A stretch of DNA of 64,000 nucleotides from Candidatus Nitricoxidireducens bremensis (GTDB lineage Bacteria; Pseudomonadota; Gammaproteobacteria; Burkholderiales; Rhodocyclaceae): the NCBI GenBank assembly GCA_030247725.1, contig JAOTRT010000003.1, positions 1-64,000 of the forward strand. Direction: 5' to 3'. The position numbers were made by a program, and so were the translations under genes. The notes beneath the pieces were generated by a model that saw nothing but the letters and a program-made list of their open reading frames with translations, ran no database searches and was not told where the DNA came from. Positions 38,370-47,305 of the stretch are shown here, piece by piece (position 1 is the first letter of the stretch; each line of letters starts with the position of its first letter).

Positions 38370-38960
38370 TCAGCGCAGCTTGATCTCCACACGCCGGTTG
38401 CGCGGCTCGGGCGTGCCGGCCTTGGCCGGGAACAGGGGCTCCCGGAACCCGCGGCCCGCGGTCTGGATCTGGTCCCGCGGGATGCCGGCTTCCACCAGGA
38501 TGTCGCGCACGCGGTTGGCCCGCTCCAGGGACAGGCGGTCGTTGATGGCCGCGTCGCCGACGGCGTCGGTATGGCCGATCACCACCACCTCGGGCGCCGG
38601 GAACTGCCGCAGGTCGGCCTGGATGCCGGGCACCTGGGCGCGGGAGGCGGCCGTCAGACGGTCGGAACCGAACTCGAAATGGAGGGTATGCCGCAGCGGA
38701 CGCGCGGGCAGGCCGTCCAGCACGCCGCCGTAGCGCTGGGCGACGGCGGCGGCGTCGGTCTTCTCGGCGGCCAGCTTGTCGCCCTCGACGCGGGCGACGG
38801 CGTAGGCCTCCTTGAGCTCCGCGGTGCCGGTGGCGGTGCGAACCTCGATGGCGCCGACCTTGCCGTCCTTGTCGGGCAGCAGCACGATGCGTTCACGGGG
38901 GCCGGCGCAACCGGCCAGCAATGCGGCGCAGCCCAGCAGGGCGAGAATCCTATTCGCCAC
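38370..38960 (-). CDS. OmpA/Pal-type lipoprotein
   Basis: A 196-residue lipoprotein: signal and lipobox ALLAGC, a middle region of about 80 residues, and a C-terminal OmpA-like peptidoglycan-binding domain (VVVIGHTDAVGDAAINDRLSLERANRVRDIL, with a conserved Asp and Arg). It probably tethers the outer membrane to peptidoglycan. I chose GTG 38960 because GGAGG lies six bases upstream. A TTG at 38975 is the alternative. Its start overlaps the end of the FecR-domain gene, so the two are coupled. Confidence 0.88.
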   Translation of the reverse strand: MANRILALLGCAALLAGCAGPRERIVLLPDKDGKVGAIEVRTATGTAELKEAYAVARVEGDKLAAEKTDAAAVAQRYGGVLDGLPARPLRHTLHFEFGSDRLTAASRAQVPGIQADLRQFPAPEVVVIGHTDAVGDAAINDRLSLERANRVRDILVEAGIPRDQIQTAGRGFREPLFPAKAGTPEPRNRRVEIKLR

Positions 38961-39393
38961 CTTCCACCTCCACAATGAATTCGGTGCCGCGAATGCCGGC
39001 AGTGGCCGTCGGCGTGGTGACGCGCATGGCGTCGGGGCTGGACTTGGCCACCAGTCCCGAGACCATGGCCGAGACGCCCCGCAGCACGGACAGCAGCACG
39101 TTGCCGTTCTGGGTGGCCGGATCGAAGGCGAACTCGGCGACGACGAGCTGGCTGTTGGCCCCCGTGGAGATCAGGGTATCGTCCCGCAGGGTGACGCCGA
39201 CCCGGGAGTCCTTGCCAGTCACCAGCTTGTCGCGGGGAAACACCCTGTCGCCCACGGCCAGGGGCAGAGGCTTGCCGGCCCGCTCGACGACCACGTCGCC
39301 GCGCACCGACTTGACGGTACCGGCCCATTCCTGGGCCCAGGCCGGCGGCGCCAGCACGGCGAGTAACCAGCAGAGATGGAGAAGGGGGCGCAT
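38950..39393 (-). CDS. Exported FecR-domain protein
   Basis: A 147-residue protein with a Sec signal peptide (MRPLLHLCWLLAVLAPPAWA) and a single FecR domain (GTVKSVRGDVVVERAGKPLPLAVGDRVFPRDKLVTG, with DDTLISTGANSQLVVAEF and TATAGIRGTEF). Unlike FecR it has no inner-membrane helix or anti-sigma domain. Standalone periplasmic FecR proteins often pair with OmpA-type or CHASE2/adenylate cyclase proteins, and here the OmpA-family lipoprotein overlaps its end. It follows ilvD by four bases. The long upstream frame inside ilvD is rejected. Confidence 0.88.
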   Translation of the reverse strand: MRPLLHLCWLLAVLAPPAWAQEWAGTVKSVRGDVVVERAGKPLPLAVGDRVFPRDKLVTGKDSRVGVTLRDDTLISTGANSQLVVAEFAFDPATQNGNVLLSVLRGVSAMVSGLVAKSSPDAMRVTTPTATAGIRGTEFIVEVEGGE

Positions 39394-39397
39394 GGTG

Positions 39398-41248
39398 TCA
39401 GCCTCCGAGCTTGGAAACATCGCGTACGGCGCCCTTGTCGGCCGAGGTGGCCATGGCGGCGTAGGCGCGCAGGGAGGCGGACACGGCGCGCTGGCGCTCG
39501 GCAGGCTTCCAGGCCCGATCGCCCTTCGCCTCCATGGCGGCGCGGCGCTTGGCCAGCACCTCGTCGGAAACGGCCAGATGGATGCGGCGGGCGGGGATGT
39601 CGATCTCAATGGCGTCGCCCTCCTCCACCAGGCCGATGGCGCCGCCGTCCGCCGCTTCCGGCGAGGCGTGGCCGATGGACAGGCCCGAGGTACCGCCCGA
39701 GAAGCGGCCGTCGGTGAGCAGGGCGCACTGCTTGCCCAGGCCCATGGACTTGAGATACGAGGTCGGATAAAGCATCTCCTGCATGCCGGGGCCGCCCTTG
39801 GGGCCTTCGTAGCGGATCACCACCACATCGCCGGCGACAATCCTCCCGGCGAGAATCTTTTCCACGGCCTCGTCCTGGGACTCGCAGACCCGGGCCACCC
39901 CTTTGAACGTCAGGTTGCTGTCGTCCACGCCCGCCGTCTTGACGATGCAGCCGCGCTCGGCGATGTTGCCGAACAGCACGGCCAACCCGCCGTCCTGGGA
40001 ATAGGCGTGGGCCTGGTCGCGGATGCAGCCCTCGTGACGGTCCAGGTCCAGCAGCGGATAACGCTTGGCCTGGGAGAAGGCCACCTGGGTCGGCACGCCG
40101 CCGGGAGCGGCGCGGAAGAAGTCATGCACCGGCTTGGCGGTGGTGCGCTTCACGTCGCAGCAGTCGAGCTGCTCGCCCAGGGTCGGATAGAGCACGGTCG
40201 GGCCGTCCCGATGGAGCAGGCCGGCGCGGTCGAGTTCACCGAGGATACCCATGATGCCGCCGGCGCGATGGACGTCCTCCATGTGGTACTTCTGGGTCGC
40301 CGGCGCCACCTTGGCGAGGCAGGGCACCTTGCGCGAGAGGCGGTCGATGTCGGCCATGGTGAAGTTCACACCGGCCTCCTGGGCCGCCGCCAGCAAGTGC
40401 AGTACGGTGTTGGTGGAGCCGCCCATGGCAATATCCAGGGACATGGCGTTCTCGAAGGCCTGGAAGCTGGCGATGGAGCGTGGCAGCACGGAAGCGTCGT
40501 CCTGCTCGTAGTAGCGCTTGCAGAGTTCCACGATCAGCCGGCCGGCCTTGACGAACAGCTTCTCCCGGTCGGCGTGGGTCGCCACCAGGGAACCGTTGCC
40601 AGGCAGCGAGAGTCCCAGGGCCTCGGTCAGGCAGTTCATGGAGTTGGCGGTGAACATGCCGGAGCAGGAACCGCAGGTGGGGCAGGCCGAGCGTTCCATG
40701 GCCGCCACTTCCTTGTCGCTGTTGTGGTGGTCGGCCGCCTCGATCATGGCGTCGATCAGGTCCACCATGCGGGTCTCGCCGTGCCACTTGACCTTGCCGG
40801 CTTCCATGGGGCCGCCGGAGACGAACACGGCGGGGATGTTGAGGCGCATGGCGGCCATCAGCATGCCCGGTGTGATCTTGTCGCAGTTGGAGATGCACAC
40901 CATGGCGTCGGCCGTGTGGGCGTTGCACATGTATTCCACCGAGTCGGCGATGAGGTCGCGGGAAGGCAGCGAATAGAGCATGCCGCCGTGGCCCATGGCG
41001 ATGCCGTCGTCGATGGCGATGGTGTTGAATTCCTTGGCGATGCCGCCGGCCGCCTCGATCTGGCGGGCCACCAGCTGGCCCATGTCCTTCAGGTGCACGT
41101 GGCCGGGCACGAACTGGGTGAAGGAATTCACCACGGCGATGATGGGCTTGCCGAAGTCGCCATCCTTCATGCCGGTGGCGCGCCAGAGGGCGCGGGCGCC
41201 GGCCATGTTGCGGCCGTGGGTGGAAGTGCGGGAGCGGTATTGGGGCAT
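39398..41248 (-). CDS. ilvD: Dihydroxy-acid dehydratase
   Basis: A 616-residue Fe-S dehydratase of isoleucine/valine synthesis that converts dihydroxy acids to 2-keto acids. Cluster cysteines are visible in [12 protein letters not shown] and [18 protein letters not shown]. Other family segments are [14 protein letters not shown] and the C-terminal [21 protein letters not shown]. Length is typical of the [4Fe-4S] E. coli-like type. The FecR and OmpA genes follow at once and may be co-transcribed. Confidence 0.97.
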   Translation of the reverse strand: MPQYRSRTSTHGRNMAGARALWRATGMKDGDFGKPIIAVVNSFTQFVPGHVHLKDMGQLVARQIEAAGGIAKEFNTIAIDDGIAMGHGGMLYSLPSRDLIADSVEYMCNAHTADAMVCISNCDKITPGMLMAAMRLNIPAVFVSGGPMEAGKVKWHGETRMVDLIDAMIEAADHHNSDKEVAAMERSACPTCGSCSGMFTANSMNCLTEALGLSLPGNGSLVATHADREKLFVKAGRLIVELCKRYYEQDDASVLPRSIASFQAFENAMSLDIAMGGSTNTVLHLLAAAQEAGVNFTMADIDRLSRKVPCLAKVAPATQKYHMEDVHRAGGIMGILGELDRAGLLHRDGPTVLYPTLGEQLDCCDVKRTTAKPVHDFFRAAPGGVPTQVAFSQAKRYPLLDLDRHEGCIRDQAHAYSQDGGLAVLFGNIAERGCIVKTAGVDDSNLTFKGVARVCESQDEAVEKILAGRIVAGDVVVIRYEGPKGGPGMQEMLYPTSYLKSMGLGKQCALLTDGRFSGGTSGLSIGHASPEAADGGAIGLVEEGDAIEIDIPARRIHLAVSDEVLAKRRAAMEAKGDRAWKPAERQRAVSASLRAYAAMATSADKGAVRDVSKLGG

Positions 41249-41356
41249 GAGGGGTCTCCGTCGGGCAGACTGGGCCGCCTGGCGCTGGCGGCAAAATGCA
41301 ATTCTAGCCCGGAAGCTCCTGCCCGGCCGGGGAGCGACGGCCCGGTGCGTCTTCGC

Positions 41357-43720
41357 CTAGCGCGACACCACGCCGGCCAGCGGCGAAGGCACGTGGAGCG
41401 CGAAGCCCTGGGCGTAATCGACGCCGAGGCCGCGCACCGTCTCCAGCACGGCCGGACTGGTGACGAATTCGGCGATGGTGGACAGGCCGCGCAGCTTGGC
41501 GAGATGCACCATGGATTCGATCACCGCCCGGTCGTCGGCGTCCTTGTCGGCGTTCTTGACGAACATGCCGTCGATCTTCAGGCTCTGGACGCGGAAGCGC
41601 TTGAGGTAGCCGAAGGACGACAGGCCGCTGCCGAAATCGTCGAGGGCCAGGGTGCAGCCGATCTCGCCGCAGAAGGCAATGAACTCCAGGGCCTGGTCGA
41701 GCTGGGCGATGGCACAGCTCTCGGTGATCTCGAAACCGACATGCTGCGGCGAGATGGCGTACTCGTGGAAGATGTGGCGGATGAAGTCGGTAAGGCCCGC
41801 TTCCGCCAGGGTGAGGCCGGAGACGTTCACGTTGAGCTTGGGACAGGCGATGCCGGCATCCTGCCAGGCACGCAGCTGGCGGCAGGCGGCCTCGAAGATC
41901 CAGCGGTCCAGCAGGGGCATCATGCCGTAGCGTTCGGCCGCCGGAATGAAGCGGTTCGGCGGGATGATCTCGCCGTTCTCGCCCACCATGCGCACCAGCA
42001 CCTCGTAGTAGCTCTCCCGGTCCGGGCGCAGGGCATGGATGCGCTGGCCGTAGAGGGCCAGGCGACCGCTGCCGAGGGCGTCGGAAATCTGCGTCAGGGA
42101 GAGGAAGTCGGCCTGGCGTTCGCGGAAATAGACGTCTTCCGGCAGGTAGACCTGGGCCCGGTTGCGGCCCCGCTCCTTGGCGGCATAGCAGGCCGTGTCG
42201 GCCGCCATCAGCAGGTCGTCCACCGTGTTGAGCTGGGCCGAGGACGCGGCGATGCCGATGCTGGCGCCGACGCGGAAGGACTTGCTCTCCCAGACGAAGG
42301 GCAGGGCGCGGATGTCGTCGATGATGTGCTGGGCGCGGCGTTCCGCCTCCTCCATCGACATGCCCGCGAGCACCATGCCGAACTCGTCGCCGCCCAGGCG
42401 GGCGAGGAAGCCGAAGGAGAAGCGCGCCTCCATGACGCGCGCCAGGTGCTGCAGCAGGGCGTCGCCGGCGGTATGGCCGCAGGTGTCGTTCACCAGCTTG
42501 AACTGGTCGAGGTCGATGTAGAAGACGATGACGGGGCCATCCTGGACGGCGCTGCGGTCGATCTCGCGCTGCAGCTCCTGCTCGAAGGCACGGCGGTTGT
42601 TGAGGCCGGTAAGGGCGTCGTGGGAGGCGGCGTAGGCCAGCTCCTCGGTGGCGAAGTGCTGGGTGGTGATGTCGCGCACGCTGGAGCGGTAGCCGAGGCT
42701 CTTGCCGTCGGCGTCGTAGATGGGCTGCCAGGCCATGGCGACCCAGATGGTCTGGCCGTCGCGGCAGTCGATACGGAATTCCAGGTCCTGGCCGGTGCGC
42801 CCCGCCAGGGCCTGCTGGTGCTGGCGGCGCACCAGTTCCCGATCGGCGGCGTGCACCAGGGGCACCGGGAAGTTCGGCATCGCCATGCAGTCGCGCACCG
42901 GGTAGCCGGTCATGCGCTCGACGGCGGGGTTCACCCAGCGCAGGGCGCCGTCGGGGCCGAACCAGTTCTCCCAGGCGTAGGTGTAGTCGGCGATGGCGCG
43001 GAAGCGCTGCTCGCTCTCGCGCATGGCCTCCATGCGCTCGCGCACCGCCGCCGCCATGGCATTGAAGCTGTGGCCCACCACCGCCACCTCGTCGTCGCCA
43101 CGCACGGGCACGCGGACATCCAGCTCCCCGGCGGCGATGCGCTGGCTGGCGCCCGCCAGATCGGCGAACCCCCGCGTCAGCCAGTAGCCGGTGGCGAGCA
43201 GCAGGACGAAGGTGAGGGTCAGCTCCAGCAGGGCGATGGTGATGCTCTGCTGGAACAGCACGTTGCGGGCGTCGCTGAGGAAGCGGGAGGAAATGCCGTA
43301 ATGGACGCGGCCGTAGGTGGTGCCGGCGAAATCCACGTCGAAGACGACGTGGATGGTGTCGCCGCTGTCCCGCACCGGCGTCGGCTTGGGAAACGGCTGG
43401 CCCGTCTGCCAGCCCACGGCGGCCAGCAACTGGCCCTTGCGGTCGGTAACCGCCAGGTAGCTGACCTCCTCGGCGCGCTTCCAGCCGTCGAGGATGTCGC
43501 GCAGGGTGGCGTAGTCGCGGGCCGCCAGGGGCACGGCCACCGCCGTCTTGTAGGCGAGCTCGATGGCCTGGATGCGCACCTCGGCCTGGCGCGCCACATG
43601 CTCCTGGATCAGGCGCACGCTGTTGCCCACCAGCACGGCCAGCATGGTGGCCTCGATCAGCAGGCTGGCGGCCAGCAGCTTGAAGCGCAGGGAACGGAAC
43701 CATCCGGAGGACAACTTCAC
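41357..43720 (-). CDS. Membrane GGDEF/EAL cyclic-di-GMP protein with HAMP and PAS domains
   Basis: A 787-residue sensor. There are two membrane helices (about 12-32 and 158-180) flanking a periplasmic domain, then HAMP, PAS (about 240-360), GGDEF and EAL. The cyclase site is intact (RLGGDEFG). The EAL motif reads EVL, but the other phosphodiesterase residues are present (FEITES, LALDDFGSG, SLKIDGMF, IAEFVTS). It may therefore be bifunctional. Its start overlaps the stop of a PhnD-like binding protein gene by four bases, suggesting that the binding protein presents a ligand to the periplasmic domain. Confidence 0.92.
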   Translation of the reverse strand: MKLSSGWFRSLRFKLLAASLLIEATMLAVLVGNSVRLIQEHVARQAEVRIQAIELAYKTAVAVPLAARDYATLRDILDGWKRAEEVSYLAVTDRKGQLLAAVGWQTGQPFPKPTPVRDSGDTIHVVFDVDFAGTTYGRVHYGISSRFLSDARNVLFQQSITIALLELTLTFVLLLATGYWLTRGFADLAGASQRIAAGELDVRVPVRGDDEVAVVGHSFNAMAAAVRERMEAMRESEQRFRAIADYTYAWENWFGPDGALRWVNPAVERMTGYPVRDCMAMPNFPVPLVHAADRELVRRQHQQALAGRTGQDLEFRIDCRDGQTIWVAMAWQPIYDADGKSLGYRSSVRDITTQHFATEELAYAASHDALTGLNNRRAFEQELQREIDRSAVQDGPVIVFYIDLDQFKLVNDTCGHTAGDALLQHLARVMEARFSFGFLARLGGDEFGMVLAGMSMEEAERRAQHIIDDIRALPFVWESKSFRVGASIGIAASSAQLNTVDDLLMAADTACYAAKERGRNRAQVYLPEDVYFRERQADFLSLTQISDALGSGRLALYGQRIHALRPDRESYYEVLVRMVGENGEIIPPNRFIPAAERYGMMPLLDRWIFEAACRQLRAWQDAGIACPKLNVNVSGLTLAEAGLTDFIRHIFHEYAISPQHVGFEITESCAIAQLDQALEFIAFCGEIGCTLALDDFGSGLSSFGYLKRFRVQSLKIDGMFVKNADKDADDRAVIESMVHLAKLRGLSTIAEFVTSPAVLETVRGLGVDYAQGFALHVPSPLAGVVSR

Positions 43721-44580
43721 TTGTCGGCACCGCCTTTGATGCGCAGGTAGGCGTCGACGTAGGGCTTGAGGCTGTCGAACTCGGCGACTTTCACCTCTTC
43801 ATAGCCGCCGAAGCCGGACTTGAAGAAGAACTCCTTGCCCTCCGCGGTCGCCTGGAAGGCCAGCAAGGCATCCCGGATGCGGAAGAGTTCGGCGGTGCCG
43901 AAGCTGCGCTTCGCCATGGTCACCAGGTTGGGGAAGCTGATGCCGGTACCGATGATGCGCAGCTGCTGCTGCACGTCCTCCGGCAGCTGCTTGAGTATGG
44001 TGATGGTGATGACGCCCGCGTCCACTTCGCCGACCGCCGCCGCGGCCACGGAGGCGCCGTGACTGGGCTTCTCGACGATCTCGTAATCGCGGCCGGCGAC
44101 GAGGCCATTCTCTTCGAGCTGCTTGACGACGGCGATACGGATGAGGGCGGTGCGGTCGGCCATGGCGATACGCTTGCCGCGCAGATCCTTCAGCGTGCGC
44201 AGCTTGCCGTCGGCGCGCACCAGCAGGATGGGTTCGAGCCGCAACTGGTAATGGACCAGGGGCGCCATGCCGCGATTGGAGGCCAGCACGGCAAAATGGG
44301 GCGGGCAGATCGCCAGGTCGTAGTCGCCGCCGACCAGGGACGCCACATAGGAATCGAAATCGGCGGCGGTATAGAACTCGACGGGACGGCCGATGGCCTT
44401 TTCGAGATAGCGCACCAGGGGTTGGTGCATCGCCACCAATGCCAAGGTGCTGTTGTAGGGATGCACCCCCATGCGCAGGGGCTGGGCCTCGCCAGCCTTG
44501 GGCTGGGCGAAGGCCCGGGGAGCGGCCAGGCCCAAACCGAGGGCTGCCGCCCGCTGCAGAAAGTCGCGCCGATTGTCCAT
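43717..44580 (-). CDS. PhnD-like periplasmic substrate-binding protein
   Basis: A 287-residue protein with a Tat-like or Sec signal (NRRDFLQRAAALGLGLAAPRAFA) and a PhnD/phosphonate-type binding fold: MGVHPYNSTLALVAMHQPLVRYLEKAIGRPVEFYTA, DYDLAICPPHF, LKDLRGKRIAM and SFPNLVTMAKRSFG. No transporter permease or ATPase is nearby. Overlap with the GGDEF/EAL gene instead suggests that it is a sensor subunit. Ligand unknown. I used ATG 44580, two codons after an in-frame GTG. Confidence 0.9.
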   Translation of the reverse strand: MDNRRDFLQRAAALGLGLAAPRAFAQPKAGEAQPLRMGVHPYNSTLALVAMHQPLVRYLEKAIGRPVEFYTAADFDSYVASLVGGDYDLAICPPHFAVLASNRGMAPLVHYQLRLEPILLVRADGKLRTLKDLRGKRIAMADRTALIRIAVVKQLEENGLVAGRDYEIVEKPSHGASVAAAAVGEVDAGVITITILKQLPEDVQQQLRIIGTGISFPNLVTMAKRSFGTAELFRIRDALLAFQATAEGKEFFFKSGFGGYEEVKVAEFDSLKPYVDAYLRIKGGADK

Positions 44581-44698
44581 ATGCACTGTGAGGTTTTGCG
44601 AATTCTAGGCCAAAAGACAGAGAGCCGGTTGTCCGGCGCCCGGAAGGGTCTCCCGGCGGCGGTTTAGAATGGCGCTCCCGCCTGCCCCGCCCAACGGA

Positions 44699-45481
44699 AT
44701 GCTGATCCATCCCCAGTTCGACCCCGTCGCCGTCTCCCTCGGCCCCCTGGCCGTGCGCTGGTACGGGCTCATGTACCTGGCGGGCTTCGTCGCCTTCCTG
44801 CTGCTGGGACGCCGCCGCGCCGCCGCCCAGCCCTGGCACGGTATCGCCCCCGCAGCTCTCGACGACCTGCTGTTCTACGGCGTCCTCGGCGTCGTCCTCG
44901 GCGGACGCCTGGGCCAGGTGCTGTTCTACGAACCCGGCCACTATCTGACCCATCCGCTGGAAATCCTGGCGATCTGGAAGGGCGGCATGAGCTTCCACGG
45001 CGGCTTCCTCGGCGTGCTCGCCGCCATGGCCCTGTGGGGACGCCGGAACGGCCGCCGCTTCTTCGAGGTCACGGACTTCATCGCCCCCCTGGTGCCCCTG
45101 GGCCTGTTCGCCGGCCGCATCGGCAACTTCATCAACGGCGAGCTGTGGGGCCGCGTCGCCGATGCATCGCTGCCCTGGGCCATGGTCTTCCCCCATGTGG
45201 ATGCCCTGCCGCGCCACCCGTCCCAGCTCTACCAGGCAGCCGGCGAGGGCCTGCTGCTGTTCGCCCTGCTCTGGTGGTTCTCGGCCAGGCAGCGGCCCCG
45301 CGGCGCAACTTCCGGAATGTTCCTGATCGGCTACGGCGCCCTGCGCTTCCTCGCCGAGTACTTCCGCGAGCCGGACACGGGCATCTTCGGCTGGTCGTAC
45401 ACGGTCAGCATGGGACAATGGTTGAGCCTGCCGATGATCCTCGTCGGCGTCGTATTACTCGTCGGAGGGAAGAAAAAATGA
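44699..45481 (+). CDS. lgt: Prolipoprotein diacylglyceryl transferase
   Basis: A 260-residue inner-membrane enzyme that transfers diacylglycerol to the lipobox cysteine of prolipoproteins. Typical features are the N-terminus [50 protein letters not shown] with the essential His, and the Lgt signature [17 protein letters not shown]. An ATG ten codons upstream (44669) is possible, but the family start matches 44699. It overlaps the next gene by four bases. Confidence 0.95.
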   Translation: MLIHPQFDPVAVSLGPLAVRWYGLMYLAGFVAFLLLGRRRAAAQPWHGIAPAALDDLLFYGVLGVVLGGRLGQVLFYEPGHYLTHPLEILAIWKGGMSFHGGFLGVLAAMALWGRRNGRRFFEVTDFIAPLVPLGLFAGRIGNFINGELWGRVADASLPWAMVFPHVDALPRHPSQLYQAAGEGLLLFALLWWFSARQRPRGATSGMFLIGYGALRFLAEYFREPDTGIFGWSYTVSMGQWLSLPMILVGVVLLVGGKKK

Positions 45482-45957
45482 GCCAAAGGCCATTCAAGGT
45501 GCTGGGCGTCCAGCAGATCGCCATCGGCGGCCCCAGCAAGGACCGCCTGCGCACCCTGTGGGTCGACATGTTCGGCCTCGCCGTCACCGGCAATTTCGTC
45601 AGCGAACGCGAGAACGTGGACGAGGACATCTGCGCCATGGGCGCCGGGCCCTTCAAGGTGGAGGTGGACCTGATGCAACCCCTCGACCCGGAGAAGAAGC
45701 CGGCCGTCCATACGACGCCGCTCAACCACGTGGGCCTGTGGATCGACGACCTGCCCAAGGCCGTGGAATGGCTCACGGCCCAGGGCGTGCGCTTCGCGCC
45801 GGGCGGCATCCGCAAGGGCGCGGCGGGCTTCGACATCTGCTTCCTCCATCCGAAGGGCAACGAGGAATTCCCCATCGGCGGCGAGGGCGTGCTCATCGAA
45901 CTGGTGCAGGCGCCGCCGGAAGTGGTGGCGGCCTTCGCCAGGATGGCGGCCGGCTGA
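45478..45957 (+). CDS. VOC (glyoxalase/bleomycin-resistance) superfamily protein
   Basis: A 159-residue two-module VOC protein. Likely metal ligands are Gln in VQQIAIGG (replacing the usual His), His in NHVGLWIDD, and Glu in GVLIELVQ. It could be a lactoylglutathione lyase relative or a methylmalonyl-CoA epimerase. The latter activity is needed between the propionyl-CoA carboxylase and methylmalonyl-CoA mutase encoded nearby, and no other epimerase is visible here, but this is inference. It overlaps lgt by four bases and is followed by a repeat element. Confidence 0.75.
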   Translation: MSQRPFKVLGVQQIAIGGPSKDRLRTLWVDMFGLAVTGNFVSERENVDEDICAMGAGPFKVEVDLMQPLDPEKKPAVHTTPLNHVGLWIDDLPKAVEWLTAQGVRFAPGGIRKGAAGFDICFLHPKGNEEFPIGGEGVLIELVQAPPEVVAAFARMAAG

Positions 45958-45989
45958 TATGAAGCCCGACGGGGCGGACAGCGCCGCGG

Positions 45990-46195
45990 ATGTTTGGCAA
46001 CTCAGCTGCACTGGTGTGTCCAGCCAAGGGTGGCGGGTAGCCGGCGCAGCGAGGTAGAGGAGGAGAACCGGGCGCAGCCCGGTTCGGGGGACACGAGCAG
46101 CGTCGGCTACCCGCCACCCTTGGCACGCTCCGCCAATCAACGAACGGAACGTTTCATGCGCCGCAGATGGCGCGCACCTTCATGGAGTCACTGAC
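45990..46195 (+). repeat. Structured repeat, class 1 unit D with start-codon tail (locus 3)
   Basis: Arms of 25 bases at 46023-46047 and 46100-46124 pair with one mismatch. The outer part GCCAAGGGTGGCGGG matches the other class 1 units, but the inner part (TAGCCGGCGC) differs and is compensated on the other arm. The core has GAGGTAGAGGAGGAG, a hairpin ACCGGGC/GCCCGGT and GGGGGACACGAG. The tail ends in CATGGAGTCACTGAC directly before the ATG of the Old Yellow Enzyme gene. The upstream GCTGCACTGGTGTGTCCA resembles the flank of unit B. It fills the 238-bp gap. Confidence 0.9.
46093..46194 (+). other. Candidate leader frame before the Old Yellow Enzyme gene (ACG in place of ATG)
   Basis: At the position where the other units have the core ATG, this copy has ACG (46093). 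The frame stays open for 33 codons (SSVGYPPPLARS near the start, SWSH at the end) and stops at TGA 46192-46194, one base before the ATG of the next gene. The conserved frame without an ATG suggests recent loss of the start or a non-standard start. Confidence 0.3.
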
Positions 46196-47287
46196 ATGCT
46201 CTTCGATCCCATTTCCTGCGGCCCCCTCCGCTTCGCCAACCGCATCGTCATGGCCCCCATGACGCGCTGCCGCTGCGACCACCGGGACGCCGTGCCCAAC
46301 GACATGGTGGTGGAGTACTACCGCCAGCGCGCCGGCGCCGGCATGATCCTCTCGGAAGGCGTGCCGGTCTCCGACCAGGCCCGCGGCTACCTGGGCACGG
46401 CGGCCCTGTATACCGAGGCCCAGGCGGCCGGCTGGCACAAGGTCAATGAAGCCGTGCATGCCGCCGGCGGCAGGATCTTCGCCCAGATCTGGCACTGCGG
46501 TCGCATTTCCCACGCCAAGCTCCATGTCGACGGCAGTCCGCCGGCCGGCCCCTCGGCCCGCGCCGCCGCCAACAGCAAGACCTTCATCATCGACAACGGC
46601 GTGCCGACCATGGCCGACTGCGGCACCCCGCTGCCCCTGGACGCCGCCGGCATCCGCGGCGTCATCGACGATTTCGTGCGCACCGCCAGGCTGGCGCAAC
46701 AGGCGGGCTTCGACGGCGTGGAAATCCACGGCGCCAACGGCTACCTGTTCGACCAGTTCCGCTGCCCCTTCATCAACGACCGCACCGATGCCTACGGCGG
46801 CTCCCTGGAGAATCGCTACCGCCTGCTGCTGGAAACGGTGGATGCAGTGGCCGCCGAGATCGACCCGGCGCGCATCTGCGTGCGCCAGTCGCCCTACGGC
46901 AGCTTCAACGACATGCAGCCCGACCCGGCGCCCCTGGAAACCTATCCCTGGCTGGCGCGGGAACTGGACAAGCGGAACATCGGCTTCCTGCACATCTACG
47001 ACCAGGACTGCACCTGGATACACGACGGCGCCCATCCGCTGATGCCGGCCCTGCGGGCCGCCTATCGGGGCAACATCATCGCCTGCGGCGGCTTCAAGCG
47101 CGAACAGGCCGAGGGCATCCTGGCCCGCGGCCATGCCGACCTGGTGGCCATCGGCAAGCCCTTCATCTCGAATCCCGACCTGGTGGCGCGCCTGGCGCAA
47201 AACGCCGAGCTCAATCGCTGGGACGCCGACACCTTCTACGCCGGCGGCGAGAAGGGCTACATCGACTATCCGGCGCTGGCGGGCTGA
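46196..47287 (+). CDS. Old Yellow Enzyme family NADH:flavin oxidoreductase
   Basis: A 363-residue TIM-barrel flavoprotein. Recognisable segments are RIVMAPMTRCRC, IWHCGRISH, FDGVEIHGANGYLFDQF with the His/Asn pair that binds the substrate carbonyl or nitro oxygen, and DAYGGSLENRYRLLLETVDAV. The closest group is NemA/XenA-like alkene and nitroester reductases, which reduce activated C=C bonds with NADPH. The natural substrate is not predictable. Its start codon and ribosome-binding site are provided by a dispersed repeat. Confidence 0.92.
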   Translation: MLFDPISCGPLRFANRIVMAPMTRCRCDHRDAVPNDMVVEYYRQRAGAGMILSEGVPVSDQARGYLGTAALYTEAQAAGWHKVNEAVHAAGGRIFAQIWHCGRISHAKLHVDGSPPAGPSARAAANSKTFIIDNGVPTMADCGTPLPLDAAGIRGVIDDFVRTARLAQQAGFDGVEIHGANGYLFDQFRCPFINDRTDAYGGSLENRYRLLLETVDAVAAEIDPARICVRQSPYGSFNDMQPDPAPLETYPWLARELDKRNIGFLHIYDQDCTWIHDGAHPLMPALRAAYRGNIIACGGFKREQAEGILARGHADLVAIGKPFISNPDLVARLAQNAELNRWDADTFYAGGEKGYIDYPALAG

Positions 47288-47305
47288 CGCCGTCGCGGCG
47301 GCCCC

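Noticed and set aside
38921..43750. A 1609-residue open frame on the plus strand
   Set aside because: It is antisense to ompA-type, fecR, ilvD and the GGDEF/EAL gene. High GC leaves such frames open by chance.
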